This document shows, one piece after another, positions 44,601 to 56,935 of a DNA stretch of 64,000 nt (within the stretch, counting starts at the first letter, position 1; the number at the start of each line of letters is the position of its first letter). The position numbers were made by a program, and so were the translations under genes. The notes beneath the pieces were generated by a model that saw only the letters and a list, made by a program, of their open reading frames with translations, was not told the DNA's origin and did no database searches. The DNA is from Zanthoxylum bungeanum (Eukaryota; Streptophyta; Magnoliopsida; Sapindales; Rutaceae), in contig SKCR01006522.1 of NCBI GenBank assembly GCA_019454045.1, forward strand, positions 62,001 to 126,000. Direction: 5' to 3'.

Positions 44601-45855
44601 GGATGTGATAGGTAAAGAACCACAGGCAGAGGAAGTTGCAAAAGAGGAAGATAAACGGGAAGAAGAACTAATACAGTTGGAGAATCTGACGCTCGGAGAA
44701 AGCAAGAAGACGGAAGAAGACAAGGCTGCAAATTACGAAGATGTTTATTTTCCTGATTTATTTGATTGTAATCCTGCATTTATTAATAATAAAGACATTG
44801 ATTTTGCTTACTTGTTTGAGTCTTTTCCTGTTAGTCTGCATCATAACATGTTTGACATGAGCATATTTGACATTGACTCAACAAAGACAAACGCATTCAA
44901 TCTTGGTACATGTGAAAACCCCAAGGAAATTTCAATTGCAAGTGAGGTTACCTCTGATGAGCGGAAAGAATTAGAGAGAATATTAATAAAATATGCAAAA
45001 GTATTCGCCTGGTCCTATGAAGACATGCTAGGAGTAGACATGGGTATTGCCCAGCACATGATACCAACTTATTCGAACATGAGGCCAGTAAAATAAAAGC
45101 TCTGAAGAATGAGGCCAGAGTTGGCCGAAAAGGTTAAGGAAGAAGTCAAGAAGCAGATAGATGTGGGGTTCTTAGAGGTGGTGAAGTACCCCAAGTGGTT
45201 AGCCAACATTGTGCCGGTACCGAAGAATGATGAAAAGGTCAGAATGTGCATGGATTATATGGACCTCAACAAAGCTTGCCCAAAAGATGATTTTCTCCTA
45301 CCCTTTATAGACGTGTTGGTTGATAGCGCGGCTTTATCTGCTATGTACTTATTCGCGGATGGATTCTCAAGATATAATCAGGTCTTCATGGTCGAAGAAG
45401 ACAAGCATAAGACTGTATTTGTCACTGAGTGGGGTACATATTGATACAAGGTGATTCCGTTTGGACTTAAGAATGCGGGAGCCACTTATCAATGAATGGC
45501 CACTACATTATTCCATGACTTGATACACAAGGAGATTAAGGTATACGTGGATGACATGATGATTACGTCCGAGACGAGTGCCGAACATATAGAAGCGCTG
45601 GAGAATTCATTCTAAGAGTCGATAAGTACAACCTCCGATTCAACCCCAAGAAGTGTGTGTTTGGGGTAACATCAGGAAAGTTGTTAGAGCATATGGTAGG
45701 AATGAGATGGATAGAAGTGGACCCTAAAAAGATCAAGGCAATTATCGAGATGCCCGCACCGAAGACAGAAAGGAAGTTAGAGCTTTTCTCAGGAAAATCC
45801 AATATATCAGTCGATTCATTGCCAAGCTAACATTAGTATGTGAGACCATCTTCAA
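44601..45855 (+). pseudogene. Tat-1 reverse transcriptase
   Basis: KVFAWSYEDMLGVDMGIAQH (about 45000-45060) begins the RT. Then follow KYPKWLANIVPVPKNDEKVR, CMDYMDLNKACPKDDF, DGFSRYNQVFM, VIPFGLKNAGATYQ and VYVDDMMITSE (YVDD near 45543-45555), all hallmark RT blocks. Stops at 45094, 45442 and 45494 and frameshifts after 45610 break it. Fingers, palm and part of the thumb are recognisable. Confidence 0.9.
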
Positions 45856-46350
45856 GTTATTGAGTAAGGACCAGCCAGTGGAGTGGAATAGGCAATGTCA
45901 AAAAGCTTTTGACAAAATAAAAGAATACTTTGTTAAACCGCCCGTCTTGAAACCCCCAAGGTCGGGCAAACCATTGGTGTTGTATTTGGCCATAGAACCC
46001 GAAGTACTGGGGGCGATGATGGTACAAGCAGATGAGACAGGGGTGGAACATACAGTCTACTACCTCAGTAAGAAGTTTCTTCTGTATGAAGCCTATTATC
46101 AAGAGGTGGAAAAATCTGTTTGGCGGTGAAATGGGCTTCTCGAAAGTTGTGTCATTACTTCCAATCCTATAAGATACAAGTGGTAGCAAAGGATAATTCC
46201 CTAAAGTATTTGCAGTCAGTACCTTCACAGGTGGGGAAGTTGGGCAGATGGTTGGTGTTGCTGACAGAGTTTGATATAGAATACCTTACCTCTAAGGTAA
46301 TCAAAGGGCGAGCCGTAGAGGAATTCTTGGCATTACAACCCATAGAATGA
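45856..46350 (+). pseudogene. Tat-1 RNase H
   Basis: The frame shows WNRQCQKAFDKIKEYF, KPLVLYLAIEPEVLGAMM, VYYLSKKFLLYEAYYQEVEK, then after a frame change QVVAKDNSLKYL and LVLLTEFDIEYL. The usual catalytic aspartate in LYL(S/A) is replaced as in many Tat elements. Stop TGA 46126-46129. Confidence 0.8.
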
Positions 46351-46834
46351 GATCAGTATAAGTTTGAATTCCAAGACGAGGAGGTTCAAACCATAACGGT
46401 CCAGGGGTGGAAAATGTATTTCGACGGGGCGGTGAATTACAAAGGAGCTGGAATAGGATTTGTGATAGTAACCCCCGAAGGAGAAACCCTACATATGGCC
46501 AAAAGGTTGACGTTCGGAGTAACCAACAACATGGCCGAATATGAAGCATGTGTCTTTGGACTGAAAGCACTAATAGCCCTAAGAGCTAGGGACGTAGAAT
46601 TTTATGGAGACTCGATGTTGGTAGTTCGAAATATGTAAGGGGAATGAGAATTGAGGTAAGACCAGTTGAGACCCTACCTACTTCATCTCAGAAAGTTGGC
46701 ACAGGCTATCCCCGACTGTAAATTTCAGCACTTGCCACGAGAAGAGAACCAAATGGCGGATGCATTAGCCACCCTAGCCGTAACTTGGGAAAACCCGAAA
46801 AAATTGGTAATGAAACCCCTTGTGCTGACAACAG
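46351..46834 (+). pseudogene. Tat-1 second, archaeal-type RNase H
   Basis: MYFDGAVNYKGAGIGFVIV, TNNMAEYEACVFGLKAL, EFYGDSMLVVRNM and FQHLPREENQMADALATLA show the DEDD pattern of cellular RNase HI (D in YFDGA, E in AEYEA, D in YGDS, D in ENQMADAL). Stops occur near 46636 and 46645. Tat-2 interrupts right after VLTTV at 46834. Confidence 0.9.
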
Positions 46835-49074
46835 TGTAGGACACAGAAATCGGTGACGCTGTTCCAGGCTCGCGGCCCGGTCGAGAGTACGGAATAGCCC
46901 GCATGGGACTAAACCGGAGAAATAAAATGGAGTCGCCACCCAGTGTGAACTGGGAAATGATTTAAGGCCGCACGCACCCCTCGCAAGGGAAGACCTCAAA
47001 CCGTTGGGTTCGGAATTGACCCTTATTTATGCCACTTGTAATGAACGAATTTTGTGATAATATAACCGAGTCTACGCAACACACATATGCAAGAATAACC
47101 TATATCTAAGTTTGAATACAACCTATATCTAAGTTTGCATACATAGGAATAAAACCTATAATCTAAGTTTGCATGCATAAAAGTAAATCGAATAAAAGCA
47201 AGCACGCAATCTCATGAACACATTAAATTGATAAATGCAGAAATATAAATAAACAATAAACGAAAATTAAATGCGAAATAATAAAAGACTAATAATGTGA
47301 AATAAATGCGGAACAATAAATATGTGACCAAAGAACTTGGCCGTTTTCAATGTAGGACTTCGCATACCCGGTTGGACGTATTCCATGTCCAACCAAGCAT
47401 GCCATTTCCAGGACGACAAAATAAAATATAACAAAGGGTGCCCTCAAGTCTTACCTTTTAAGTCGCTTCTCGGGAGTGCTTTGGGACGTCGTCGGAAAGG
47501 GTTGCGTTTTTGCTATTTTCACTGGTTCGCTATTTTCACTCCCTATTTTCTCTGTTTTTATTGTTGTTTCTGGTCTTTGTTTTTGGTTGTTGTTTGCGGT
47601 ATTTGGGCAGTTCTGGGTGACTATTTTGTACGGTTTTGGGGGTATTTTTGTTGCAGTTTTTGTGTAGTTATTTGGGCAGTTTTCTGGGCAGTTTTTGTGG
47701 TAATTGCAAGGGGCTTCAGTCTTGGGGCTGTGTGTGCGTGAGGGCTGTGTGTGTAAGGCTTTGTGTGCATGAGGCTGTGGTGAGTGAACTATGGGTGTAA
47801 GGCTGTGTCAGTTTGTTTGGAGTGTGGCGTGAATGTGTTGTGTGTGCGTGAGGCTGTGGTGAGTGGACTGTGGGTGTAAGGCTGTGTAAAGGACGTAGCT
47901 GAGTGGGTTGAGGGGCTGCTTTCACGTAGGGGTTTATTGTTTGTTGTCTTGTTCAGAAGTGGGCGTGATGGCTGGTCGTGCATGTATGTTACGTGAAAAG
48001 GGAATGTGCTGTGTCTTTTTTTGCCTTTGTCTTCACGTGGATGTGTGTCTTCTGATTGCCGTGAATCAATGCCTTTTTGTTTGTGTGAGTGGATTTTGTG
48101 GATTGCCTTCACGTGGCTCAGTTTGTTGGTTGTTAATTATTCTCTCGTTAGGTGCTAAAAGGGTCGGCTGTCTCGATGCTGAGTGTTTAGGGTTTGGGTT
48201 TATTATATTGTGGTAAGAGGCTAGGGTTGGTGTTTTCGTGAAGCCGAGAGATTTGTTTTTGTTTGTGGCTTTACATGTTGCCGTGTGTTTGGGAGAATGA
48301 GGAATGCTCGTGTGGCTTTAGCTATTAGGGTTTTTTCTTTTTTCGATTTCTGAGAGAGGGGGACGTGAGAGAGCTCTAGGAGGGGAAAGAGCTTGGTTTA
48401 AAGTCATTTTTATATGAGAGGGTTGAGGTAATCCTTGTACAGGAAGGGAAAGAAATGTGTAATTATGGGGGAAATCTCTAATTAGTGTGTCATAAGGAAA
48501 AATCTATTTATTTTAGGAAGGTAATTTGTAGGATTTGATTTGATTTTATTTAGTTTAGGCATGTGATTTAATTTAATTAGGAAGGTGATTTATGAGATTT
48601 GATTTGATTTCATTTAGTTTTGGAATGAGATTTAATTTAATTCTTTTAATTTAGGAAGGTGATTTTTGAGATTTGATTTGATTTCATTTAGTTTAGGAAT
48701 GAGATTTAATTTAATTCTTTTAATTCGGGAAGGTGATTTGATTTGATTTCAACATGTGTTTAATGTGTGGATTTTTGGGCGTGTGGTTGGTCCTTTTTGG
48801 GCGTGTGTTTGGGTTCTTTGGTGGGCTTGGTGTGTGGCTTGGTGATGTGTGGGCTTGGTGTGTGGCTTGCGGGGGTTTTGGGCCAATGATAAGTTTTAAA
48901 ACAGAGGTCCAACGAGCAAACCTGAAGCTAAGCAAATGAATTGAGTCTAACAAGGTATTGATTTCTGAATTTTCCCTTCCGACGTCCGTTTCCCGTGACT
49001 TCCGCAACTTAAAGAGTAGTGCCTCCGTACGAGGCTCATCATCGGGACTTATATGCAAAAATGCAGTGCCTACA
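46835..49074 (-). repeat. 3' LTR of Tat-2
   Basis: 2240 bp. A minus-strand TATAAAAA lies at about 48407-48414. A 46 bp deletion relative to the partner LTR occurred at about 48212 between TTGTG direct repeats. Confidence 0.93.
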
Positions 49075-49090
49075 GTCACCCTCACTTTGA
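49075..49090 (-). promoter_or_regulatory. Tat-2 polypurine tract
   Basis: The minus strand reads CAAAGTGAGGGTGAC directly before the LTR start TGTAGG. Tat-1 has the same tract, CAAAGTGAGGGCGAC, before 60250. Confidence 0.85.
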
Positions 49091-49205
49091 TGGGACTTGT
49101 GCAGTGTGTGACAATGACAATCCTATCAAATTTATGCAATGCATTTTTACTTACCAGGCTCGCCAGCTGTTGCTTGACTTGCCTATTGCTTCGAACTGAG
49201 TTGAT

Positions 49206-50480
49206 ATGGTTGCGAGGTGCTTCGAACCCTGGGCTTTGTTCCCGAACCACAGAATGTGGGCTTTATTCCTGAACTGTGCTGATGATGTAGTGGGCCTCGA
49301 CCCTGGGACACATCCTGGAACTGCAACTGATGTGTGGGACTCAACCCATGCTCCATTCCCGGAGCGCCATTCCCGGAGCGCCATTCCCTGCGAGTGATGA
49401 TGTGGGCCTCAACCCGTGCTCCATTCCCGGAGTGCCATTCTCGGTGAGTGATGCAGTGGGCCTCGACCCTGGGACACATCCCGGAACTGCAACTGATAAT
49501 GTGGGCCTCAACTCGTGCTCCATTCCCGGAGCGCCATTCCCGGCGAGTGATGTAGTGGGCCTCAACCCTAGGACGCATCCCGGAACTGCAACTGACAACG
49601 TGGGCCTCGACTCTGGGACGTATTCCAATACTGCTGACAATATGGGCCTCGACCCTGGGACGCATCCCAAAATTACTGACAACGTCGGCCTCGACCCTAG
49701 GACATATCCCATTACCGCTGACAATGTGGGCCTCGACCCTGGGACACATCCAAAACTGCTGACAACGTTGGCCTCGACCCTGGGATGCATCCCAATATCG
49801 CTGACAATGTGGGCCTCGACCTTGGGACGCATCCCAAAATTGCTGACAACGTGGGCCTCGACCTTGGGACTCATGCCCAAAACTGATGCTGATATGGGCC
49901 TCAACCCTGGGACTCATCCCCAAACTGAACTGATGTGGGCCTCGACCCTGGGACTCATCCCCAAAACTGATGCTGATGTAGGCCTCGACCGTGGGACTCA
50001 TTCCCGAAACTACTGATGATGTGAGCCTCGAACCTAGGATTCATTCCCGAAACCACTGACAATGTGGGCCGCGACCCTGGGATTCATTCCCATGGGATTC
50101 ATTCCCAAAACTGCTGATATTGTGGGCCTCGACCCTAGAATTCATTCCTGAAACTGCTAATAATGTGGGCCTCGACGCTTGGATTCATTCCCGATGCTGC
50201 TGATAATATGGGCCTCGACCCTAGGACTCATCCCCAAACTGATACTGATGTGGCCTCGACCCTGGGACGCATCCCCAAAACTGATGCTGATGTGGGCCTC
50301 GACCCTGGGACTTATCCCCAAACTGATACTGATGTGGGCCTCGACCCTGGGATTCATCCCCAAAAACTGCTGATGTGGACCTCGACCCCAAACTGATACT
50401 AATGTGGGCCTCGATCCATGCTCCATCCTTGGAATGCCATTCCCGGCATAATGATCCTCATCCCCGAGGTATTACTGATG
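49206..50480. repeat. ~42 bp minisatellite in the Tat-2 3' untranslated region, block 1
   Basis: More than 20 units of the type GTGGGCCTCGACCCTGGGAC + GCATCCCAAAACTGCTGACAA recur with lengths of 41-43 bp, plus longer variant units containing CCATTCCCGGAGCGCC. Because the period is a multiple of three, both strands show long open frames (for example 49183-50001 on minus and 49330-50016 on plus); these are not taken as genes. Confidence 0.97.
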
Positions 50481-51430
50481 TGATGGTTCATTCCTGAACT
50501 AGGCTGTATGAGAAAGGATGGGCCGGTCGCCCCCAGACTCGGTTCACCTCTCTGTTCTTTGCTGCTTTCATAAGGTCAAAGTAGATTTCCTGATGTGATG
50601 TTGCATACCAACATACTATACTGCCTCTCATGAGATAATCCCGATAGCTAAACATATTTTCGTCCTCAAATGATGCTTCGTATCGAAACCAGAGAACTTT
50701 CAAAGTCTGAATGAGTGATCTGAACTAGACTCCAAGTGTGTGTGTGCTAAGGTTCTTTCGCAGCTTAATCCTTAAGTAAGCCAACTCGATGATTTTGTCT
50801 CGGAGAATTGGATCGGTGGGTCTAACCAACCTAGACGTCTTGATCATACTCTGTGATTACTTCCTCGTACTCAACATGATATGGTCTTCTTCTTCTTTTC
50901 TTTCGTCTCTTTCTTTTCTTTCTTTTCATTTTGAACTTCTTTTTTTCTCTTTTCTCTTTTCTTTTTCTCTTTTTTTTTCTTTATCTTTTCTTTCTTTTCT
51001 CTTTTTCGACACACCTACACTTTAAGGTAGCATTTCTCCTCATGGTGGTCCTAATACTCGCACATGGGTAGCTTCACACTTATCGGTTATAGGTGGTTTA
51101 TTTTTCCTCTACAGGGACTTTTTCTTCATTTTCAACCATATCATATATCGTAACACAAGTAAACCAGGATGGACATCTAAGCAAACAGTCATTCACTGAT
51201 CCGCCGTCTCTGCAACTAGTCATCTCGCCGACTACTCAGACTTCTACTGCTAAGATCCCGTAATCAAGTGCTCGCGAGTCTAGTCGAGATCAACCACTCA
51301 GAATACCGGATGAGAGCACATCTCGCACTTATCGTTTCTACGGTTCCTCCCTAAAGCAAACAATGTCATCACCGAACATATGCCTAACCATCAAGGACTT
51401 CTTTTTTTTTCACTCCACCAGAATTCTTCC
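50481..51430 (-). other. Tat-2 3' untranslated region with a polypyrimidine tract
   Basis: No gene. Plus-strand 50885-51008 is almost pure C/T (polypurine on the element's strand). The remainder is unremarkable. Confidence 0.7.
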
Positions 51431-51695
51431 TTTCAACTGCTGATAATGTGGGCTTCGCCCCCTGGGATTCCTTCCCGAAACTGATACCGATGTGGGCCTC
51501 AACCCTAGGATTCTTTCCCGAAACTGATACCGATGTGGGCTTTAACCCTGGAATTCTTTCCCGAAACTGATACTGATTCGTTCTTGAAACTGATGTGGGC
51601 CTCAACCCTGGGATTCTTTCCCGAAACTGATACTGATTCATTCCTGAAACTGATGTGGGCCTCAACCCCATGATTCATTCCTGAAACTGATGACA
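51431..51695. repeat. Minisatellite block 2 of Tat-2
   Basis: Six to seven units of the same family (GATGTGGGCCTCAACCCT, TTCTTTCCCGAAACTGATAC) lie about 950 bp from block 1. Confidence 0.93.
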
Positions 51696-51924
51696 TTGTA
51701 CTGTTGCTTCTTCTGGTTGGCTGGTCTTTGCCGCTTTCTCTTTTTTCTTTGAAACCTGTGAACACAAAACAAAACAAAAACACAAAAAGAATGCAAGTAC
51801 GTTACATGTATGTATGCATGCATGCATGGATGATTTTCCTATTCCATTGGGTTAGGTCTTCTGCCATCTTTCCCAGTGACCGTTCGGTTTTCTCTTCCTC
51901 AGGCAAAATACTGCTTCAATCTAT

Positions 51925-53200
51925 CTACATTGATCGGCTCGGTGAACTCGTTCCCTTCCAAATCTGACAGTCTCACTGCCCAATTTCCCATTACTTTCTG
52001 GACTATGTAGGGTCCTTCCCAGTTGGGTCTGAACTTTCTTCTCGGGTTTGTCGTCGACTTTTTGACTGCTTAAGCACCAGATCACCTTTTCTGATCTTAG
52101 TAGGACAAACCTTCTTGTTGAATGCTCGAGCCAACCTCTTATGGTATAACTGTATATGACATAAAGACTTTGTTCTCTTTTCATCCAGTAACGCTAACTG
52201 TTCAAATCTCTACGAGGCCCATTTTTGCTCAGGTAACTCTGTTTCTGCTAATATCCGCATGGACTGTATCTCCACTTCTACTGGCAATACTGCTTCCATT
52301 CCATAGACCAAAGAGTAAGGCGTGGCTCCCGTTGCTGTTCTCACAGAGGTTTTGTACCCCCACATGGCGTACGGTAGCTTATCGGCCCAATCTTTGTAGT
52401 TCTTCGTCATTTTGGCTAACATCTTCTTTATTGTCTTATTTGCTGCCTCGACAGCCCAATTTGCTTGCGGTCTATAAGGTGACGACTTGTGGTTTTCTAT
52501 CCCGTACCTCTGTAGCATTGCCTTTGTTTCTCCTTGAAACTAGACTTCGTTGTCCGTTACTACGTGATGCGGCATCCCATATCGACAAATGATGTTCTGG
52601 GCTATGAACTTTGCCATCTACTTTGCTGTAATGTTGTGAAACGACTCGGCTTCCACCCATTTTGAAAAGTATTCTACTGCCACTACTATAAAACGATGTC
52701 CATTCGATGCGTGCGGTCGAATTTCTCCGATCATATCAATTCCCCATACTGAGAAAGGCCACGGCTTTGACAGCCCGTGCAACTCTATGTGCGGCAGATG
52801 ATTCAAGTTACCGTGTGCTTGGCAATCGTGACAATGCTTTACCAGCTTCACGCAGTCAGCTTCCATGGTCGACCAGTAGAAGCCTTGTCTTACTACCTTA
52901 CGAGATAAATTCAATATGTTCATGTGTGGTCCACATACTCCAGCATGTACTTCTTCCATCGCCTTCTGAGCCTCTTCTTTTCTTAGACACTTCAGCTGAA
53001 TGCCATTCGTTTGTCTCTTGTATAGTTCTCCCTTCAGACTCACATATTGAGAAGCTAACTTCTGAATGGCTATCCTGTCCTTTCTGCTTGCTTCTTCCGG
53101 AAGTTCCCCGCATTCTAAGTATCGCTGAATATCATAGTACCACGGTTTCCCATCGTCGATCTCTACTTCCAAGACTTTTTATATCTTGTAGACAGGTCTG
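51925..53200 (-). pseudogene. Tat-2 integrase
   Basis: The open piece 52618-53172 shows VEIDDGKPWYYDIQRYLECG, GQ-type zinc-binding text with HAGVCGPH and KHCHDCQAHGN, then WGIDMIGEIRPHASNGHRF and VVAVEYFSKWVEAESFH. After a stop near 52618, 52210-52518 carries KSSPYRPQANWAVEAANKTI, KLPYAMWGYKTSVRTATG and VLPVEVEIQSMRILAE. The C-terminal domain reaches about 51925 in broken frames. The core glycine of the ANG-AVE motif is Trp here. Confidence 0.9.
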
Positions 53201-53707
53201 TTTGCCCGTTGTCAACACTATAGGTCTCATTACCAATTTCTCCGGATTTTCCCAAGTTGCGGCTAATGTAGCCAACGCGTCTGCCATTTGGTTCTCTTCT
53301 CGCGGCAAGTGCTGGAATTTGCAATCGGGGAGGGCCTGTGCCAGACTCCTGAGGTGGAATAAGTAGGGTTTGAACCGTTCTTCCTTCAATTCTCATTCTC
53401 CTTGCATCTGTCGGACTACCAACATCGAGTCTCCGTAGACTTCTATATTTTTAGCTCTCAAGGCTATTAGTGTCGTCAGTCCAAAGGCGCATGCTTCATA
53501 CTCGGCCATGTTGTCATCAAAGATATGGATATCATCATTCAATCTGTTTGGAGGGTCATCACGCCTCACATTCTCATAGCCACCCCCAGCACGGGGCACA
53601 ACCATATTAGCCATAGCGGCGGTCAAAGCTTGCAACTGCTCGGTAACCTTAGTGAGACTAGTCTCTAGCTGATCCATACGAGATCTCTCGTTAACTGATT
53701 CGCTCAT
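53132..53707 (-). pseudogene. Tat-2 gag N-terminus fused to the second RNase H
   Basis: ATG at 53707 starts MSESVNERSRMDQLETSLTK and gives gag text to RLNDDIHIFDDN (about residue 66). It continues without a frame change as MAEYEACAFGLTTLIALRAK of the archaeal-type RNase H, then a TGA at 53395-53393, then FHLRSLAQALPDCKFQHLPR and ENQMADALATLAATW. The rest of gag, protease, RT and first RNase H are gone. The junction sits in text shared by both parents (DMAEYA in Tat-1 gag, NMAEYEA in Tat-1 RNase H), pointing to deletion at short homology. Confidence 0.93.
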
Positions 53708-54633
53708 GTTCGCTAACAGCCTTTTGACGAGTCTTCCCTCTTTCCTAACCCAACAGGTATCTATGATGTCTTTTAAAGATGCATGTTAGCATGTATGCGT
53801 GCGATGCATGAAATATATAAGTCGGCCCATTATCATTTTAAAGCATTCAATCATACTATTGCGAGGTGCAAACTTGTCCCAGTTGAAAAAGGCCCAACAG
53901 GTTTACACTTTTGCGATAACATGGCTAAACAAATTCAAATGATAAAGGGCCTAAACACAAAATGGCTCATCGTCATTTTAGAAGCTTTTGGTCCAATTGT
54001 CATGAGACACAAACTCGTCCCAGTTTAAATGGCCCAACAAGTTCAAAACTCATGACGAAAGGTCCAACTGAATCCAAATGACGATAGTCATAAACATAGG
54101 CATAAATGGATAGTTTCTATTGGTCATACAACTACAGTTCATATGTGGGTTTATAGGGGTATAGACAAAGGCTCCCGCTGGTGAAGGATTGCCCACAACT
54201 AGGACTCCCCACTCAAGGGTTCGAGCGACCAAGTGAGCGCACCTTTTTTATACCTTAAGGTACGTGCCAACGAGTTATGGTGCATGACTGACTGTCAAAT
54301 GGATTTCCTATTGAAGATTCCCCAGAGGGAGGGTGGAGCGAATTCTCTTAAATACCCAAGCCTCTTAGGCTCTTATCGCATTGATGACAGGAATAAACAA
54401 AAAGTCCTCCAAATTAGTACATCACAATAAGCTTCGAGTAAGTGATTATCTAGGTGCCTTCACAACTTTTCCCTTCAGCCATAGAACGGTAGTGAATGAA
54501 GGAAGACACCAAACCATTACTTAGCTCTAATAGTGCCTTTGATTAAACCCTTTCGACCCACAGTAGACACAGTTAACTAAAACAAAATCACAAACATTAA
54601 AAGGCATTATTTCGGGGCCGATTCTCTATCCCT
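53708..54633 (-). other. Tat-2 leader between primer site and gag
   Basis: About 930 bp without a convincing ORF. It is transcribed leader by position. Confidence 0.6.
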
Positions 54634-54646
54634 AGTGGAGTCGCCA
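54634..54646 (-). promoter_or_regulatory. Tat-2 primer binding site (Arg-tRNA type)
   Basis: The minus strand reads TGGCGACTCCACT three bases after the LTR end. A TGGCGACTC primer site is typical of Ogre/Tat elements and is thought to pair with tRNA-Arg. Confidence 0.75.
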
Positions 54647-54649
54647 GAC

Positions 54650-56935
54650 TGTAGGACACAGAAATCGGTGACGCTGTTCCAGGCTCGTGGCTCGGTCGGG
54701 AGTACGGCGTAGCCCGCAGGGGACTAAACTGGAGAAATAAAATGGAGTCACCACCCAGTGTGAATTGGGAAATGATTTAAGGCCGCACTCACCCATCGCA
54801 AGGGAAGACCTCAAACTGTTGGGTTCGGAATGGACCCTTATTTATGCCACTTGTAATGAACGGATTTATACGATAATATAATCGAGTCTACGCAACACAC
54901 ATATGCAAGAATAACCTATATCTAAGTTTGCATACAACCTATATCTAAGTTTGCATACATAGGAATAGAACCTATATCTAAGTTTACATGCATAAAAGTA
55001 AATCGAATAAAAGCAAACACACAATCTCATGAACACATTAAATTGATAAATGTAGAAATATAAATAAACAATAAACAGAAATTAAATGCGAAATAATAAA
55101 AGACTAATAATGTGAAATAAATGCGGAACAATAAATATGTGACCAAAGAACTTAGCCGTTTTCAATGTAAGACTTCGCATACCCGGTTAGACGTATTCCA
55201 CATCCAACCAAGCATGCCGTTTCCAGGACGACAAAATAAAATATAACAAAGGGTGCCCTCAGGTCTTACCTTTTAAGTCGCTTCTCGGGAGTACGTTGGG
55301 ACGTCATCGGAAAGGGTTGCATTTCCGTTGTTTTCACTGGTTCACTGTTTTCACTCGCTGTTTTCTCTGTTTTTATTGTTGTTTCTAGTCTTTGTTTTTG
55401 GTTGTTGTTTTCGGTATTTGGGCAGTTCCGGGTGACTGTTTTGTACGGTTTTGGGGGTATTTTTGTTGCAGTTTTTGTGTGGTTATTCGGGCAGTTTTCT
55501 GGGCAGTTTTTGTGGTAATTGCAAGGGGTTTTAGTCTTGGGGCTGTGTGTGCGTGAGGGCTGTGTGTGTAAGGCTGTGTGTGTGTGAGGTTGTGGTGAGT
55601 GGACTGCGGGTGTAAGGCTGTGTCAGTTTGTGTGGAGTGTGGCGTGAATGTGTTGTGTGTGCGTGAGGCTGTGGTGAGTGGACTGTGGGTGTAAGGCTGT
55701 GTAAAGGACGTAGCTGAGTGGGTTGAGGGGCTGCTTTCACGTAGGGGTTTATTGTTTGTTGTCTTGTTCAGAAGTGGGCGTGATGGCTGGTCGTGCATGT
55801 ATGTTACGTGAAAAGGGAATGTGTTGTGTCTTTTTGTGCCTTTGTCTTCACGTGGCTGTGTGTCTTCTGATTGCCGTGAATCAATGCCTTTTTGTTTGTG
55901 TGAGTGGATTTTTTGGATTGCCTTCACGTGGCTCAGTTTGTTGGTTGTTAATTATTCTCTCGTTAGGTGCTAAAAGGGTCGGTTGTCTCGATGCTGAGTG
56001 TCTAGGGTTTGGGTTTATTATATTGTGCGTGTAGTGAGGGAGTAGAGAGTGACTTAGGGTTTTGTGAGTTGTGGCAAGAGGCTAGGGTTGGTGTTTTCGT
56101 GAAGCCGAGAGATTTGTTTTTGTTTGTGGCTTTACATGTTGCCGTGTGTTTTTGAGAAGGAGGAAGGCTCGTGTGGCTTTAGCTATTAGGGTTTTTTCTT
56201 TTTTCGGTTTCTGAGAGAGAGGGGGCAGGGGAGAGCTTTAGGAGGGGAAATGGCTTGGTTTAAGGTCATTTTTATATGAGAGGGTTGAGGTTATCCTTGT
56301 ACGGGAAGGGAAAGAAATGTGTAATTATGGGGGAAATCTCTAATTAGTGTGTCATAAGGAAAAATCTATTTGTTTTAGGAAGGTAATTTGTAGGATTTGA
56401 TTTGATTTTATTTAGTTTAGGCATGTGATTTAATTTAATTAGGAAGATGATTTATGAGATTTGATTTGATTTCATTTAGTTTAGGAATGAGATTTAATTT
56501 AATTCTTTTAATTCGGGAAGGTGATTTGTGAGATTTGATTTGATTTCATTTAGTTTAGGAATGCGATTTAATTTAATTCTTTTAATTCAGGAAGGTGATT
56601 TGATTTGATTTCAACATGTGTTTAATATGTGGATTTTTGGGCGTGGAGTTGGTCCTTTTGGGCGTGTGTTTGGGTTCTTTGGTGGGCTTGGTGTGTGGCT
56701 TGGTGATGTGTGGGCTTGGTGTGTGGCTTGCAGGGGTTTTGGGCCAAAGATAAGTTTTAAAACAGAGGTCCAACGAGCAAACCTGAAGCTAAGCAAATGA
56801 ATTGAGTCCAACAAGGTATTGATTTCTGAATTTTCCCTTCCGACGTCCGTTTCCCGCGACTTCCGCAAATTAAAGAGTAGTGCCTCCGTACGAGGCTCAT
56901 CATCGGGACTTATATGCAAAAATGCATTGCCTACA
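54650..56935 (-). repeat. 5' LTR of Tat-2
   Basis: 2286 bp, collinear with 46835-49074 with scattered substitutions and the extra 46 bp near 56029-56074. Minus-strand TATAAAAA near 56269-56276. Confidence 0.94.

Larger units (their letters stand above)
46835..56935 (-). mobile_element. Tat-2: deleted Tat-family element inserted in Tat-1, opposite orientation
   Basis: LTRs 46835-49074 and 54650-56935, both TGTAGG...CCTACA, bracket a minus-strand internal region with gag start, fused RNase H tail, integrase and a long repeat-rich 3' region. Protease, RT and the first RNase H are absent. Flanks AACAG and AATAT do not match, so the target duplication is lost or mutated. Confidence 0.94.

Noticed and set aside
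47716..48216. Open frames in the Tat-2 LTRs (for example 47789-48112 and 55385-55927 on minus)
   Set aside because: They come from GTGTGTG/GTGAGG low-complexity LTR sequence and lie inside a regulatory repeat.
49183..50016. Long open frames on both strands (272 and 228 codons) with repeated RVEAHIVS / LDPGTHP text
   Set aside because: They are the 42 bp minisatellite read in its 3n period. Opposite strands are equally open, with no start context or known domain.
50885..51008. Polypyrimidine tract as a second polypurine primer site
   Set aside because: Far from the LTR and low complexity; the true tract at 49075-49090 touches the LTR.
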